Positions 15,229 through 24,541 of a DNA stretch of 49,094 nucleotides are shown here, piece after piece. Numbering within the stretch: the first letter of the stretch is position 1; each line of letters begins with the position of its first letter. The translations under genes were made by a program, and so were the position numbers. The stretch is taken from contig CANQUE010000012.1 of the NCBI GenBank assembly GCA_947626905.1, positions 1 to 49,094 of the forward strand. The letters run 5' to 3'. The DNA is from an uncultured Oscillospiraceae bacterium. GTDB lineage: Bacteria > Bacillota > Clostridia > Oscillospirales > Oscillospiraceae. The notes below the pieces were generated by a model. The model ran no database searches, was not told where the DNA came from, and saw only the letters and a program-made list of their open reading frames with translations.

Positions 15229-17334
15229 TCAGGATACGAAATTGAGCGTGGCGTCGTCGATCTTGCCCCAGGCGCCGCCGCCGGACCCGGCGCACCGGAC
15301 ATAGACGCCCACGACCAGGGTCTGCCCCTGGGCCAGGGCGATGTCCTCGATCCGGGCGGTGTCCCATTCCCCATAGGTGGTGATGGCCATGGGGGCGGTG
15401 GCGGTGATCTCGCCGTCCACCTTCACATAGGCGTAGATCTCGCTGTCCCCGGCATCGCCGCCCATGATGGACACGGCGAATTTATAGGTGCCCGCCGCCA
15501 GATCCTCCACGGTCTGCTCCACGGTGAATTCCACGCTGTTGGCCGCCGCGCTCCAGAAGTGCATGTGCTTCGTCCCGGTGAGCGAGTCGGAGGCCTTGTC
15601 CTCCACATAGATCTCATCCGCCCCGGCCAGGTCGGTCACGGTCCAGCCCGCGTCCCCGTCCTCAAAGCTGTAATTCTGCAGGAGGTTGCGCTCGATCACG
15701 TTCACGGTGCAGTACGCGTCGCCCCCCGCCGCCGTGCCGTGGATCTCATAGGTGTTCTCCCCTCCCTGGCTCATCCGGGCCAGGTCCTCTTCGGAGGCCT
15801 CCCATTCCACCGGGGTCTGCTGCCGGGAGTTGTCGCTCATCCAGGTGTCCACCGTTTCCGGCAGCTGGACCGGCTGGCCGGCGTCCACGGTGATGAAGAC
15901 CGGGTCGATCTGCTGGGGCACGATCTCCGCCTCGTTGCCGTAGCGCACCAGGTTGAATATCTGCAGGGACGGCAGGGGATGGCCCTCGGCGTCGAACAGC
16001 GCCTGGTTGTCCACCGCGCAGCCGCCGTAATACTTGCCCGCGTCGTCGGGATCGTAGCCGGCGGCGAACCGGCTGGCCCAGCCGGAGCCGTTGGCCTCCC
16101 ACAGGGCGGCGTTCTCCTCCCAGGTCTCGCCGCCTACCGTGATCCACACGCCCTCCCAGTAGACCACGCCGATGCCGTTTTCAATGTGGGCCACCGTGTC
16201 GATCACGTCCCGGACCTCGTTGGCCTGGCCCTGGACGGTGTAGGGATAATCCTTGGCCACGTCGCTCTCCCCGCTGATGGTGTTACCGGAAAAGTCCGTG
16301 TCCTCCGGGGTGTAGGCATAGGAGGTCTCCATGACCATCACCTTTTTGCCGTAATCGGCGGCCACCTGGCCCAGCACCGCGGACAGGTTGTCCAGCGTGC
16401 CGTGCCAATAGGGGTAATAGGAGCTGGCGAACACGTCGTAATCCAGGCCGAACTGGTCCAGGGTCCTGGCATAGCCGGCATAGGCGCCGCTCCACTCCGG
16501 ATTGGCGAAATGCACCGCCACCAGCGCGTCGGGGCACTTCTCCCGCACGGCCCGGCTGCCGGACTGCATCAGAGTCAGCACGCCGTCCCACTCCGTTTCA
16601 CCGCACATGGCGCCGTTGGTCTCGTTGCCCAGCTGCACCATGCCCACCGCCACGCCGGCGGCGTTGAGCTTCTCCAGGCTCTCCGCGGTGAAGGCATACA
16701 GGGCCTCGCTCTTCTCCTCCAGGGTCATGTCCGCCCACGCCAGGGGCACCATCTGCTTGCCGGGGTCGGCCCAGAAATCGGAATAGTGGAAGTCCACGAT
16801 CAGCTTCATGCCGTACTGGGTGGCCCGGCGGCCGATCTCCACCGCCTTGTCGATGTCGTTGTTGCCGCCGCCGTAGCCCCGGCCCTCCCCGTCATAGGGA
16901 TCGTTCCACACCCGCACCCGGATGTGGGTGACGCCGCTGGACGCCAGGGTGGCGAACACGTCCTGCTCCTCCCCGTCGAAGCCGTAATACTTCACGCCGC
17001 TGGCTTCCTCCGCGATGACGGAGGAGGCGTCCACGCCCAGGATGAAATCCTCGGGCAGATCCTCCACCTTCTTCACCCAGAGGGGATTGCCCTCGATCTT
17101 CTCGGTGGGGATGAGATCGGTGACGGCGATGGTTTCCGGCACGGCGGTCTCCGCCGGCGCGGCCGTTTCGTCCGTTTCCGCGGTCTCGGCCGGTTCGGCG
17201 GTTTCCTGCTCCCCGGCCGGCTCCGCGATCTCGCTTTCGGCGCTGTCCCCGGCGCCGCTCCCGCCGCCGGCACAGCCCGCCAGCAGGCCCAGCGGCAGCA
17301 GCAGCGCCGCGATCCAGATCAGATGTTTTCTCAT
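15229..17334 (-). CDS. GH53 endo-beta-1,4-galactanase lipoprotein with C-terminal CBM
   Basis: The 701-aa protein carries a lipoprotein signal (LLAGC, Cys21) and an acidic, Pro/Thr-rich linker to about 75. The GH53 catalytic domain (about 95-460) shows LGVDASSV, RVRVWNDPY, DFHYSDFWADPGKQ, QLGNETNGA (acid/base Glu238) and VMETSYAYT (nucleophile Glu336). The tail has an Ig-like segment and a beta-sandwich starting NLLQNYSFEDGDAGW near 560, like carbohydrate-binding family 61. It would cut beta-1,4-galactan side chains of pectin at the cell surface. It lies downstream of two small membrane-protein genes on the same strand, amid starch genes, and a GH2 beta-galactosidase-like enzyme is nearby. 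The GH53 call is secure; the CBM61 call is tentative. Confidence 0.92.
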   Translation of the reverse strand: MRKHLIWIAALLLPLGLLAGCAGGGSGAGDSAESEIAEPAGEQETAEPAETAETDETAAPAETAVPETIAVTDLIPTEKIEGNPLWVKKVEDLPEDFILGVDASSVIAEEASGVKYYGFDGEEQDVFATLASSGVTHIRVRVWNDPYDGEGRGYGGGNNDIDKAVEIGRRATQYGMKLIVDFHYSDFWADPGKQMVPLAWADMTLEEKSEALYAFTAESLEKLNAAGVAVGMVQLGNETNGAMCGETEWDGVLTLMQSGSRAVREKCPDALVAVHFANPEWSGAYAGYARTLDQFGLDYDVFASSYYPYWHGTLDNLSAVLGQVAADYGKKVMVMETSYAYTPEDTDFSGNTISGESDVAKDYPYTVQGQANEVRDVIDTVAHIENGIGVVYWEGVWITVGGETWEENAALWEANGSGWASRFAAGYDPDDAGKYYGGCAVDNQALFDAEGHPLPSLQIFNLVRYGNEAEIVPQQIDPVFITVDAGQPVQLPETVDTWMSDNSRQQTPVEWEASEEDLARMSQGGENTYEIHGTAAGGDAYCTVNVIERNLLQNYSFEDGDAGWTVTDLAGADEIYVEDKASDSLTGTKHMHFWSAAANSVEFTVEQTVEDLAAGTYKFAVSIMGGDAGDSEIYAYVKVDGEITATAPMAITTYGEWDTARIEDIALAQGQTLVVGVYVRCAGSGGGAWGKIDDATLNFVS

Positions 17335-17389
17335 GGTGTCCTCTCCTCCCGATATAAATACGGCTGAATGTATACGCCCGCCGCCGGCG

Positions 17390-17881
17390 TTATTTCATAG
17401 CCAAAAGCTCCCGCGCCACCGCCAGGGCCGCCCCGTCGTCCAGATGCACCGACCCGGAGCCCAGGTATATATAATAGTCCTCGTCGCCGTACTGGATATA
17501 GTCCGTGGCGATCCCCTGGCCGGTGGCGGCGTCATACGCCTTGACCCGCTCCCCGTCCACCGGCAGCAGGTCCTTGACGAACTCCGGGTCCTCGGAGGCG
17601 GGGACGATGAAGATGTCCCCCCGCTGGAACGCGTCTGTGCCGAACATCACATAGTCGAAGGTGTGGACCTGCACCATGCGCAGGCCCTCCGGCATGTCCT
17701 GTTCCAGCGCCGCGGCCAGGGCCGTGTCCTCCACCGCCGGCACGCGGCAGTATACCGTCACCTTCTTCGCGGGGACGGTGTCGGTGACGAAGGTGAAGAT
17801 CCAGCCCCAAAACAGGGCGGACGCCAGCAGCCACAGCACGAAGGTGTGCAGCTGGGAAAAGATGTTTTTCAGCACTCTCAT
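17390..17881 (-). CDS. Unknown single-TM membrane-anchored protein
   Basis: The 163-aa product has one N-terminal TM (about 12-32, FVLWLLASALFWGWIFTFV) and an extracytoplasmic domain of about 125 residues rich in acidic and aromatic residues (FIVPASEDPEFVKDLLPV, YGDEDYYIYLGSGSVH). I do not recognise a family. The start overlaps the upstream membrane-protein gene by 4 bases (ATGA), so the two are surely co-translated and probably interact. The 55-base gap to the galactanase gene suggests the same transcript. Confidence 0.75.
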   Translation of the reverse strand: MRVLKNIFSQLHTFVLWLLASALFWGWIFTFVTDTVPAKKVTVYCRVPAVEDTALAAALEQDMPEGLRMVQVHTFDYVMFGTDAFQRGDIFIVPASEDPEFVKDLLPVDGERVKAYDAATGQGIATDYIQYGDEDYYIYLGSGSVHLDDGAALAVARELLAMK

Positions 17882-18366
17882 GGGCTCACCTCATAGGCGG
17901 CCACATAGCCATGGCAGACATACAGCGCCGAGGCCCCCGCCAGAGCGCCGGCGCGGCTGGCGCACACCAGAAGGCGGACCGGCTCCTCCCCCTCCCGGCG
18001 CACTTCCACCCGCCGGACGGCGACGCTCTTGCGGATGGTGAACCGCTCGTCGGTGACGGCCGCCTCGCCCTCCACCCGCTGCCGCTCCTCTGTGCGCAGC
18101 ATGGCGGCGTGGGCCAGCTCCCGCCGGAGGGGCGTCACCACGAAAAGAACGCCGTATATCACGATCCAGCCCGCCACGGTGCTCACCGCGACGGCGGCCA
18201 GTTCCATGCGCAGGGCGTTCTCGGTGCCCGCCAGGAGGGCCAGGCTCACGCACACCGCCAATGCCGCCCCGGCCAGGGCGCACAGCGCCCGCCGCCAGAT
18301 CTTTCCTTTTTGCCGCATCCGCTCCATGTCGGCGTCGGTATACAGCTCTGTGACCGTTTCGCTCAT
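17878..18366 (-). CDS. Unknown two-TM membrane protein
   Basis: The ATG at 18366 (MSETVTELYTDADMERM) has AGGTGG 8 bases upstream; the in-frame start at 18393 lacks a ribosome site. The 162-aa product has a charged N-terminus, two TM helices (about 28-45 and 58-78) and a C-terminal soluble domain with alternating charged strands (VRRVEVRREGEEPVRLLVC). Function not recognised. Partner gene overlaps its stop. Divergent from the lipoprotein amylase gene across a 144-base promoter region. Confidence 0.75.
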   Translation of the reverse strand: MSETVTELYTDADMERMRQKGKIWRRALCALAGAALAVCVSLALLAGTENALRMELAAVAVSTVAGWIVIYGVLFVVTPLRRELAHAAMLRTEERQRVEGEAAVTDERFTIRKSVAVRRVEVRREGEEPVRLLVCASRAGALAGASALYVCHGYVAAYEVSP

Positions 18367-18428
18367 CCTCTTTCCCACCTTTTTCCTCACCATACCATAA
18401 AATGGCGGCGGTTACAAGCAGACTACAC

Positions 18429-18477
18429 AGAATATTCTCTATTCCCACTTGACTTTTTATTGACATTTTTATAGCAT
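18429..18477 (+). promoter_or_regulatory. Divergent promoter region before the lipoprotein amylase
   Basis: Plus-strand -35 TTGACT (18449-18454), 17-base spacer and a weak -10 TAGCAT (18472-18477) lie 33 bases before the amylase ATG. A 10-bp palindrome AGAATATTCT (18429-18438) sits just upstream and could be an operator shared with the minus-strand genes. The minus-strand promoter could not be fixed. Confidence 0.45.
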
Positions 18478-18510
18478 ATGGTGTGCAAGACTGGAACGGA
18501 GGGATGACCC

Positions 18511-20208
18511 ATGAAACGTATATTCGCCATGCTCCTGGCCGCCATGCTGCTGCTCTCCGGCTGCGCCGGCGGGGCCGCGGCCCAGCAGCCCTCTCCCACG
18601 CCGGAGGAGGCGGGCTCTCCCGCGCCGGAAACGCCGGCCCGGGACGCCACCGGCGCCTACCTGCTGGACGACCGGGGCGAGGCCGTCGTGGACGACGCCT
18701 CTTCGCTCCCCGCCGTGGCCACGGAGGACAATTACCGGGTCTTCTATGAGATCTTCGTCGGCTCCTTCTCCGACTCGGACGGGGACGGCACCGGCGATCT
18801 GCGGGGCGTCATCGACCGGATGGACTATCTCAACGACGGCGACGACGATTCCGGCGTCAGCCTGGGCGTGGAGGGGCTGTGGCTGTCCCCCATCTTCCCC
18901 TCGGACAGCTACCACAAATACGACGTGAACGATTACTACTCCATCGACCCCGCCTTCGGCACGGAGGAGGATCTGAAGGAGCTGGTGGAGCTGTGCCACC
19001 AGCGGAACGTGAAGGTGATCCTGGACCTGGTCATCAACCACACCGGCACCGGCAACCCCTGGTTCCAGAGCTTTGCCCAGGCCCACCGCAGCGGCGACAC
19101 CCAGGACCCCTATTATGACTTCTACTGCTACTACACCCAGGGCGACAGCGCCCCCGCCGGCCGGACCTTCACCAAGCTGTCCGGTACGGACGATTATTAT
19201 GAATGCAACTTCTCCGAGAGCATGCCGGAGCTGAACTATGACAACGAGGCCGTGCGCCAGGCGGTGCTGGACGTGGCCACCTACTATCTGGACCTGGGCG
19301 TGGACGGCTTCCGTTTCGACGCGGCCAAATACATCTATTACGGGGACGACCCCAGCAGCGCCGCGTTCTGGCAGTGGTACATCGGCCAGCTGAAGGCCGT
19401 GAAGCCGGACGTGTACACCGTGGCGGAGGTATGGGACTCTGACGGCATCACGGACCTGTACTATCCCGCCCTCAACTGCTTCGACTTCACCACCTCCCAG
19501 GACAGCGGCCTCATCGCCCAGTCCGCCCGGGCCGGCAACGTGAACCGCTATACCGCCTATGTGCAGGGCTATCTGGACCGGGTGCATGCCCTGAACCCCG
19601 ACGCCATGATCGTGCCCTTCATCTCCAACCACGACATGGACCGGGCGGCGGGCTATCTGCCGGCGTCCAATGGCCAGATGATGATGTCCGCCAACCTGTA
19701 CCTGCTCTCCTCCGGTTCCCCCTTTATCTATTACGGCGAGGAGCTGGGCATGCGGGGGTCCCGGGGCGGCGCCAGCACCGACGCCAACCGGCGGCTGAAA
19801 ATGGAGTGGGGCGACGGGGACACGATCTCCGACCCGGAGGGCTCCAGCTATGACCATGCCCGGGTGGACGCCACCGCCGTGCAGCAGATGGCCGACGGGG
19901 ACAGCCTGTATTCCTATTACAAAAAGCTCATTATGATCCGCAAGGCCAACCCCGCCATCTGCCGGGGCGAATACGCCGCCCTCGCCCTGGAGGACACCCG
20001 GGCGGGCGGCTTCACCGCCACCTGGGAGGGCGTCACCGTGATGGTGCTGCACAACACCACTCTCAGCCCCGTCACCATAGAACTGGCCGACGTCACGGGC
20101 CTGGAGATCACCGGAATCAACGCCGCCATCGGCCTGGGCGGCGCCACACTGGAGGGCACCACCCTCACCCTGGACGGGCAGACCAGCGTAGTGCTGGGAT
20201 GCGCCTGA
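18511..20208 (+). CDS. Lipid-anchored alpha-amylase (GH13)
   Basis: The 565-aa product has lipobox LLSGC (Cys18) and a Pro/Ala-rich linker. The GH13 barrel starts near YRVFYEIFVGSFSDSDGDG with catalytic Asp270 (GFRFDAAKY), Glu306 (VAEVWD) and Asp375 (SNHDMDR); the classical DLVINHT region I is present. A calcium-type DSDGDGTGD loop follows strand 1, as in oligosaccharide-acting GH13 enzymes. It would cut alpha-1,4 bonds of starch or maltodextrin at the outer face of the membrane, feeding the MalE importer. GGAGGG precedes the ATG. It heads a plus-strand run of six enzyme genes ending at 28864. The exact product profile cannot be told from sequence. Confidence 0.9.
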   Translation: MKRIFAMLLAAMLLLSGCAGGAAAQQPSPTPEEAGSPAPETPARDATGAYLLDDRGEAVVDDASSLPAVATEDNYRVFYEIFVGSFSDSDGDGTGDLRGVIDRMDYLNDGDDDSGVSLGVEGLWLSPIFPSDSYHKYDVNDYYSIDPAFGTEEDLKELVELCHQRNVKVILDLVINHTGTGNPWFQSFAQAHRSGDTQDPYYDFYCYYTQGDSAPAGRTFTKLSGTDDYYECNFSESMPELNYDNEAVRQAVLDVATYYLDLGVDGFRFDAAKYIYYGDDPSSAAFWQWYIGQLKAVKPDVYTVAEVWDSDGITDLYYPALNCFDFTTSQDSGLIAQSARAGNVNRYTAYVQGYLDRVHALNPDAMIVPFISNHDMDRAAGYLPASNGQMMMSANLYLLSSGSPFIYYGEELGMRGSRGGASTDANRRLKMEWGDGDTISDPEGSSYDHARVDATAVQQMADGDSLYSYYKKLIMIRKANPAICRGEYAALALEDTRAGGFTATWEGVTVMVLHNTTLSPVTIELADVTGLEITGINAAIGLGGATLEGTTLTLDGQTSVVLGCA

Positions 20209-20245
20209 GAGCAAAAAACGCACATAACGATCGGGAGGGATCTGT

Positions 20246-22567
20246 ATGATCAAACTGAACAACGACTGGGAATTTGTCTTTCACTGGAGCGACGGTTTTG
20301 GCCGGGGCGAGGGGCAGGCGCAGCCTGTCCGCCTGCCTCACACGGTGAAGCAGATGCCCCTGCACTGCTCGGACAGCACCGCCTATGAAACGGTGTGCGG
20401 CTACCGAAAAAAGCTGAACATCCCTTCGGACTGGGAGGGAAAGCGGCTGTTCCTCCAGTTCGACGGGGCCGGCCACATCGCCACCGTCTATCTCAACGGC
20501 CGCCAGCTGGCCGTGCACCGCTGCGGCTATACCGCCTTTCGGGTGGAGATCACCGACGCGGTCCGGTACGGCGGGGAGGATCTGCTGGCGGTGAAGCTGG
20601 ACTGCACGGAAAACCCCTCCGTCCCTCCCTTTGGGTTTTTGATCGACTATCTGACTTACGGCGGGCTGTACCGGGACGTATGGCTGGACCTGCGGCCCCG
20701 GCAGATGATCGGCGAGCTGTTCGTCTGCACCCCGGACCTCACCACCGCGCAGATCCGCTGCCAGGCGGACCCGGGAACGGTCCGCTATGAGATATTCGAC
20801 GGGGACCGGCTGCTGGCCGCCGCGGACAGCGACAGCGGAGAGATCCTTCTGTCCGTGCCGGAGGCGGAGCCCTGGAGCCTCGGCAGCCCCCGCCTCTACC
20901 GCTGCCGGGCCACCCTTTTGGCCAGCGGCGACAGTGTGGAAACCGCCTTCGGCTTTCGGACCATCCGCTTTGCGGCGGACGGGTTTTATCTCAACGGGGA
21001 AAAGGTCTTCCTGCGGGGCCTGAACCGGCACCAGTGCTATCCCTACATCGGCTACGCCGCGCCGGAGTCCCTCCAGCGGGAGGACGCCCGGATCCTGAAG
21101 CACGAGCTGGCCTGCAACTACGTCCGGACCAGCCATTACCCCCAGAGCCAGTACTTCATCGACCAGTGCGACCGGGAGGGTATCCTGGTATTCACCGAGA
21201 TCCCCGGCTGGCAGCACATCGGGGACCTGGCCTGGCAGGACCAGGCCGTGGAGAACGTCCGGGAGATGGTGAGCCAGTACCGCAACCACCCCAGCATCAT
21301 CCTCTGGGGCGTGCGCATCAACGAGAGCCTGGACAACGACCCGTTCTATACCCGCACCAACGCCGTCGCCCACGCCCTGGACCCCAGCCGCCCCACCTCC
21401 GGCGTGCGGTATCTGGAAAAGAGCAGCCTTCTGGAGGACGTATATGCCTACAACGACTTCTCCCATATCGGCACCAACCCCGGCGTCAAGCCCAAGAAGG
21501 ACGTCTGCCCCGACGGGAGCAAGCCGCTGTTGATCTCCGAGTGCAACGGCCATATGTTCCCCACCAAGGCCTTTGACCCCTGGCAGAAGCGGCAGGAGCA
21601 CGCCCTGCGCCACGCCCGGGTGATCGACGACGCCATGGCCGACGGCGAGCATCTGGGCGTCACCGCCTGGTGCATGTTCGATTACGCCACCCACAAGGAC
21701 TTCGGCTCCGGCGACCGGATCTGCTATCACGGCGTGATGGACCCCTTCCGCAACCCCAAGCTGGCCGCGGCCGTATATGCCTCCCAGGGCGAGGAGTTCC
21801 CCGTGCTGGAGGTGGGCTCCCCCATGGACATCGGCGATTATTCCACCGGCAAGATCGACCGGGTGTTTGCCTTCACCAACGCGGAGGAAGTGGCGCTGTA
21901 CAAAAACGGGGTCTTTGTGGCCCGTTTCCGCCCCCAGGGCTGGAAGAGCCTGCCCCACGGCCCCGTCTGGATCGACGACACCATCGGCGAGCAGCTCCAG
22001 ACACGGGAGGGCTTCGACGAGGAAAAAGCCGCCGACCTGCGGGCGTGCCTGCTCAGCGCCGGACGGTACGGCTTCGAGAGCATGCCCGCCGGCGACCGGG
22101 AGGCCATGGACCGGTGCATGGACCGCTACGGCATGACCTTTGACGACGTATATGCCCTGTACGGCAAATACGTGGGCAACTGGGGGGACAGCGCCCCCAC
22201 ATGGCGTTTCGACGCTTTGTGCGGCGGCCGCGTGACGGCCTCCGTCACCAGAGGCCCCTCCACCAAGCTGCATCTGAGCGTGAAGGTGAGCCACACCGCC
22301 CTGGTGGAGGACGGCGGGTATGATATGGCGGCCGTGCGGATCCGGGTGCTGGACGAATTCGGCAACCTGGAGCCCTATGCCCAGCTGCCCGTCTGTCTGA
22401 CGCTCACCGGCCAGGCGGAGCTGGCCGGCCCCGCGGCCGTCGCCCTGGAGGGCGGGAGCAGCGGCACATATGTGCGCACCGCCGGGAAGGCCGGCGCAGC
22501 CCGGCTGACCATCTCCACGCCTCAGACCGAGCCGGTCCACGTGGACTTTTCCATCGAAGTGAAGTGA
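20246..22567 (+). CDS. Cytoplasmic GH2 glycosidase, beta-galactosidase-like
   Basis: The 773-aa protein has no signal peptide. Layout is that of GH2: sugar-binding jelly roll (LPHTVKQMP ... YRKKLNIP, TVYLNGRQLAVHRCGY), Ig-like domain, then TIM barrel with LRGLNRHQCYPYIGYA, RTSHYPQS, acid/base Glu360 in GVRINES and nucleophile Glu432 in ISECNGHM. A C-terminal beta region of about 190 residues follows. The best fit is beta-galactosidase acting on imported galacto-oligosaccharides, which agrees with the GH53 galactanase nearby. Beta-glucuronidase or mannosidase specificity is less likely but not excluded. GGGAGGG lies before the ATG, 37 bases after the amylase stop. Confidence 0.88.
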   Translation: MIKLNNDWEFVFHWSDGFGRGEGQAQPVRLPHTVKQMPLHCSDSTAYETVCGYRKKLNIPSDWEGKRLFLQFDGAGHIATVYLNGRQLAVHRCGYTAFRVEITDAVRYGGEDLLAVKLDCTENPSVPPFGFLIDYLTYGGLYRDVWLDLRPRQMIGELFVCTPDLTTAQIRCQADPGTVRYEIFDGDRLLAAADSDSGEILLSVPEAEPWSLGSPRLYRCRATLLASGDSVETAFGFRTIRFAADGFYLNGEKVFLRGLNRHQCYPYIGYAAPESLQREDARILKHELACNYVRTSHYPQSQYFIDQCDREGILVFTEIPGWQHIGDLAWQDQAVENVREMVSQYRNHPSIILWGVRINESLDNDPFYTRTNAVAHALDPSRPTSGVRYLEKSSLLEDVYAYNDFSHIGTNPGVKPKKDVCPDGSKPLLISECNGHMFPTKAFDPWQKRQEHALRHARVIDDAMADGEHLGVTAWCMFDYATHKDFGSGDRICYHGVMDPFRNPKLAAAVYASQGEEFPVLEVGSPMDIGDYSTGKIDRVFAFTNAEEVALYKNGVFVARFRPQGWKSLPHGPVWIDDTIGEQLQTREGFDEEKAADLRACLLSAGRYGFESMPAGDREAMDRCMDRYGMTFDDVYALYGKYVGNWGDSAPTWRFDALCGGRVTASVTRGPSTKLHLSVKVSHTALVEDGGYDMAAVRIRVLDEFGNLEPYAQLPVCLTLTGQAELAGPAAVALEGGSSGTYVRTAGKAGAARLTISTPQTEPVHVDFSIEVK

Positions 22568-22596
22568 TCCTCCCCCCACGCTCAAACGGTAATGTC

Positions 22597-24531
22597 ATGA
22601 CTGATAAAGAATATTTCGACTCCCCTCAGTTCCAGGAAAAATACCACTGCACCGTTCCCCTGGGCTCATTCTGCTCCCCTCGGGGGACGGAGTTCCGCCT
22701 GTGGGCGCCCACCGCCCGGGAAGTGGCGCTGCGGCTGTATTCCACCGGCTCCTCCGACGTGTGCCTGCGGGAGATCTTCCTCACCCCGGAGGTCCGGGGG
22801 CTGTGGCGCTACGCCACGGGAGAGATCTGGGACGGCCTCTATTACGACTATCTCGTCACGGTGGACGGGGTGACCCGGGCCACGGCGGACCCCTATGCCC
22901 GGGCGTGCGGCGTCAACGGCGGCCGGAGCATGGTGCTGGATATGGGCCGCACCGATCCGGAAGGCTGGGCCGAGGACAAGGCCCCGCCCCTCCCGCCGGA
23001 AACGGTGATCTATGAGATGCACGTCAAGGACTTCTCCTGGGACCCCGCCTCCGGGGTGCCGGAGGGATACCGTGGAAAATTCCCGGCCCTCTGCCTGGAG
23101 GACACCACGCTCCAAAACGACGGGACCCATCCCACCTGCCTGGCCTATCTGCGGGACCTGGGCGTGACCCACGTGCAGCTGATGCCGGTGTACGACTACG
23201 GCTCGGTGGACGAATCCGGCGACCCGGCCCAGTTCAACTGGGGTTACGACCCGGTCAATTACAACGTCCCGGAGGGATCTTACTCCACCGATCCCCGCCG
23301 GGGCGAGGTCCGCATCCGGGAGATGAAGCAGGCCGTCCAGTCCCTGCACAAAAACGGCCTGCGGGTGATCATGGATGTGGTATACAACCACACCTACCGC
23401 CCGGACTCCTGGCTGTGGCGCACCGTGCCCGGATATTATTACCGGCAGAACGGGGACGGCTCGCCCTCCAACGGCTCCGGCTGCGGCAACGATCTGGCCA
23501 CCGAACGGAGCATGTGCGCCCAATATATCCTCGATTCCGTCCTCTACTGGGCGGAGGAATACCACATCGACGGCTTCCGCTTCGACCTGATGGGCCTGCT
23601 GGACGTGCCGCTGATGAACCGCATCCGGCAGGAGCTGGACCGGCGCTGGGGCCCGGGCGAAAAGCTGATGCTGGGCGAGCCCTGGGCCGCCGGCGGCACC
23701 GCGGCCCGGCCGGGAACGGTCCTGGCCGGCAAGGACAACCTGTCCCAGCTGGACGGGCGGATCGGCACTTTCAACGACGCCGCCCGTGACGCCATCAAGG
23801 GCGGACTGTGGAGCGCGGAGGCCAGGGGCTTCGTCAACGGCGGCGGGCTGGACGGCCGCCGCCTGGCCTGCTGCCTCCGGGGCTGGACGGCCGCCGCCGG
23901 CGGGACCATGAAGACCCCCGCCCAGACGGTCAATTATCTCTCCTGCCACGACGACTGGACGCTGTGGGATAAGCTGGCCTGCGCCGCCGGCCTGCCGGCG
24001 GGGCCCGGCTGTCCCCCGGCGCTGCTGCGGCAAAACCGGCTGGCGGCGGCCATCAACTTCACCTGCCAGGGCATGCTCTTTTTCCTCTCGGGAGAGGAAT
24101 TCGCCCGCACAAAGCAGGGCGAGAAGAACACCTACCGCTCCCCTCTTTCCATCAACCGGATGGATTGGGCCCGCGCCTGGGCCAACCGGGAGCTGGTGGA
24201 TTATTACCGGGGCCTGATCGCGCTGCGGATGCGCCTGCCCGGGCTGCAGGACAAATCGGACCGGGCGGCGGAGCGCATCCAGCCCGCCGGCCCGTCCGGG
24301 GAGAACTTCGCGGCCTTCCTGGTGGACAACGCCGGGCCCGGCAGCGCCTGGAAGCAGATCCTTCTGGCCTACAGCGCCCGAAACGACGCCGTTTCTCTGC
24401 CGCTGCCCCCGGGGCAGTGGGAGGTCCTGGCGGACGGCGAGTCCAGCTTTCTCTGGCAGGCCCCCCGGACCGTGACAGGGAGCGCGCCGCTGGCCCCCGT
24501 ATCCGCCCTGATCCTGGGCCGGCGGGGATAA
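22597..24531 (+). CDS. Cytoplasmic type I pullulanase / debranching enzyme (CBM48-GH13_14)
   Basis: No signal peptide. I chose the ATG at 22597 (MTDKEYFDSPQFQEKY); a GTG at 22564 within the end of the GH2 gene is possible, and neither has a good ribosome site. The 644-aa product has a CBM48 segment (FRLWAPTAREVALRLY) and GH13 motifs FNWGYDP, DVVYNHT, GFRFDLMGLL, LGEPW and SCHDDWT. It would split alpha-1,6 links in imported branched maltodextrins. The catalytic core closely parallels the secreted pullulanase at 6870-9491, but the CBM41 domain is absent, so the pair divides labour between outside and inside. Confidence 0.9.
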   Translation: MTDKEYFDSPQFQEKYHCTVPLGSFCSPRGTEFRLWAPTAREVALRLYSTGSSDVCLREIFLTPEVRGLWRYATGEIWDGLYYDYLVTVDGVTRATADPYARACGVNGGRSMVLDMGRTDPEGWAEDKAPPLPPETVIYEMHVKDFSWDPASGVPEGYRGKFPALCLEDTTLQNDGTHPTCLAYLRDLGVTHVQLMPVYDYGSVDESGDPAQFNWGYDPVNYNVPEGSYSTDPRRGEVRIREMKQAVQSLHKNGLRVIMDVVYNHTYRPDSWLWRTVPGYYYRQNGDGSPSNGSGCGNDLATERSMCAQYILDSVLYWAEEYHIDGFRFDLMGLLDVPLMNRIRQELDRRWGPGEKLMLGEPWAAGGTAARPGTVLAGKDNLSQLDGRIGTFNDAARDAIKGGLWSAEARGFVNGGGLDGRRLACCLRGWTAAAGGTMKTPAQTVNYLSCHDDWTLWDKLACAAGLPAGPGCPPALLRQNRLAAAINFTCQGMLFFLSGEEFARTKQGEKNTYRSPLSINRMDWARAWANRELVDYYRGLIALRMRLPGLQDKSDRAAERIQPAGPSGENFAAFLVDNAGPGSAWKQILLAYSARNDAVSLPLPPGQWEVLADGESSFLWQAPRTVTGSAPLAPVSALILGRRG

Positions 24532-24541
24532 GGAGGCCGGG

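Noticed and set aside
14782-17367. 861-codon plus-strand frame opposite malE and the galactanase
   Set aside because: It crosses a promoter and terminator region and matches no family; the minus strand has a full GH53 with signal peptide.
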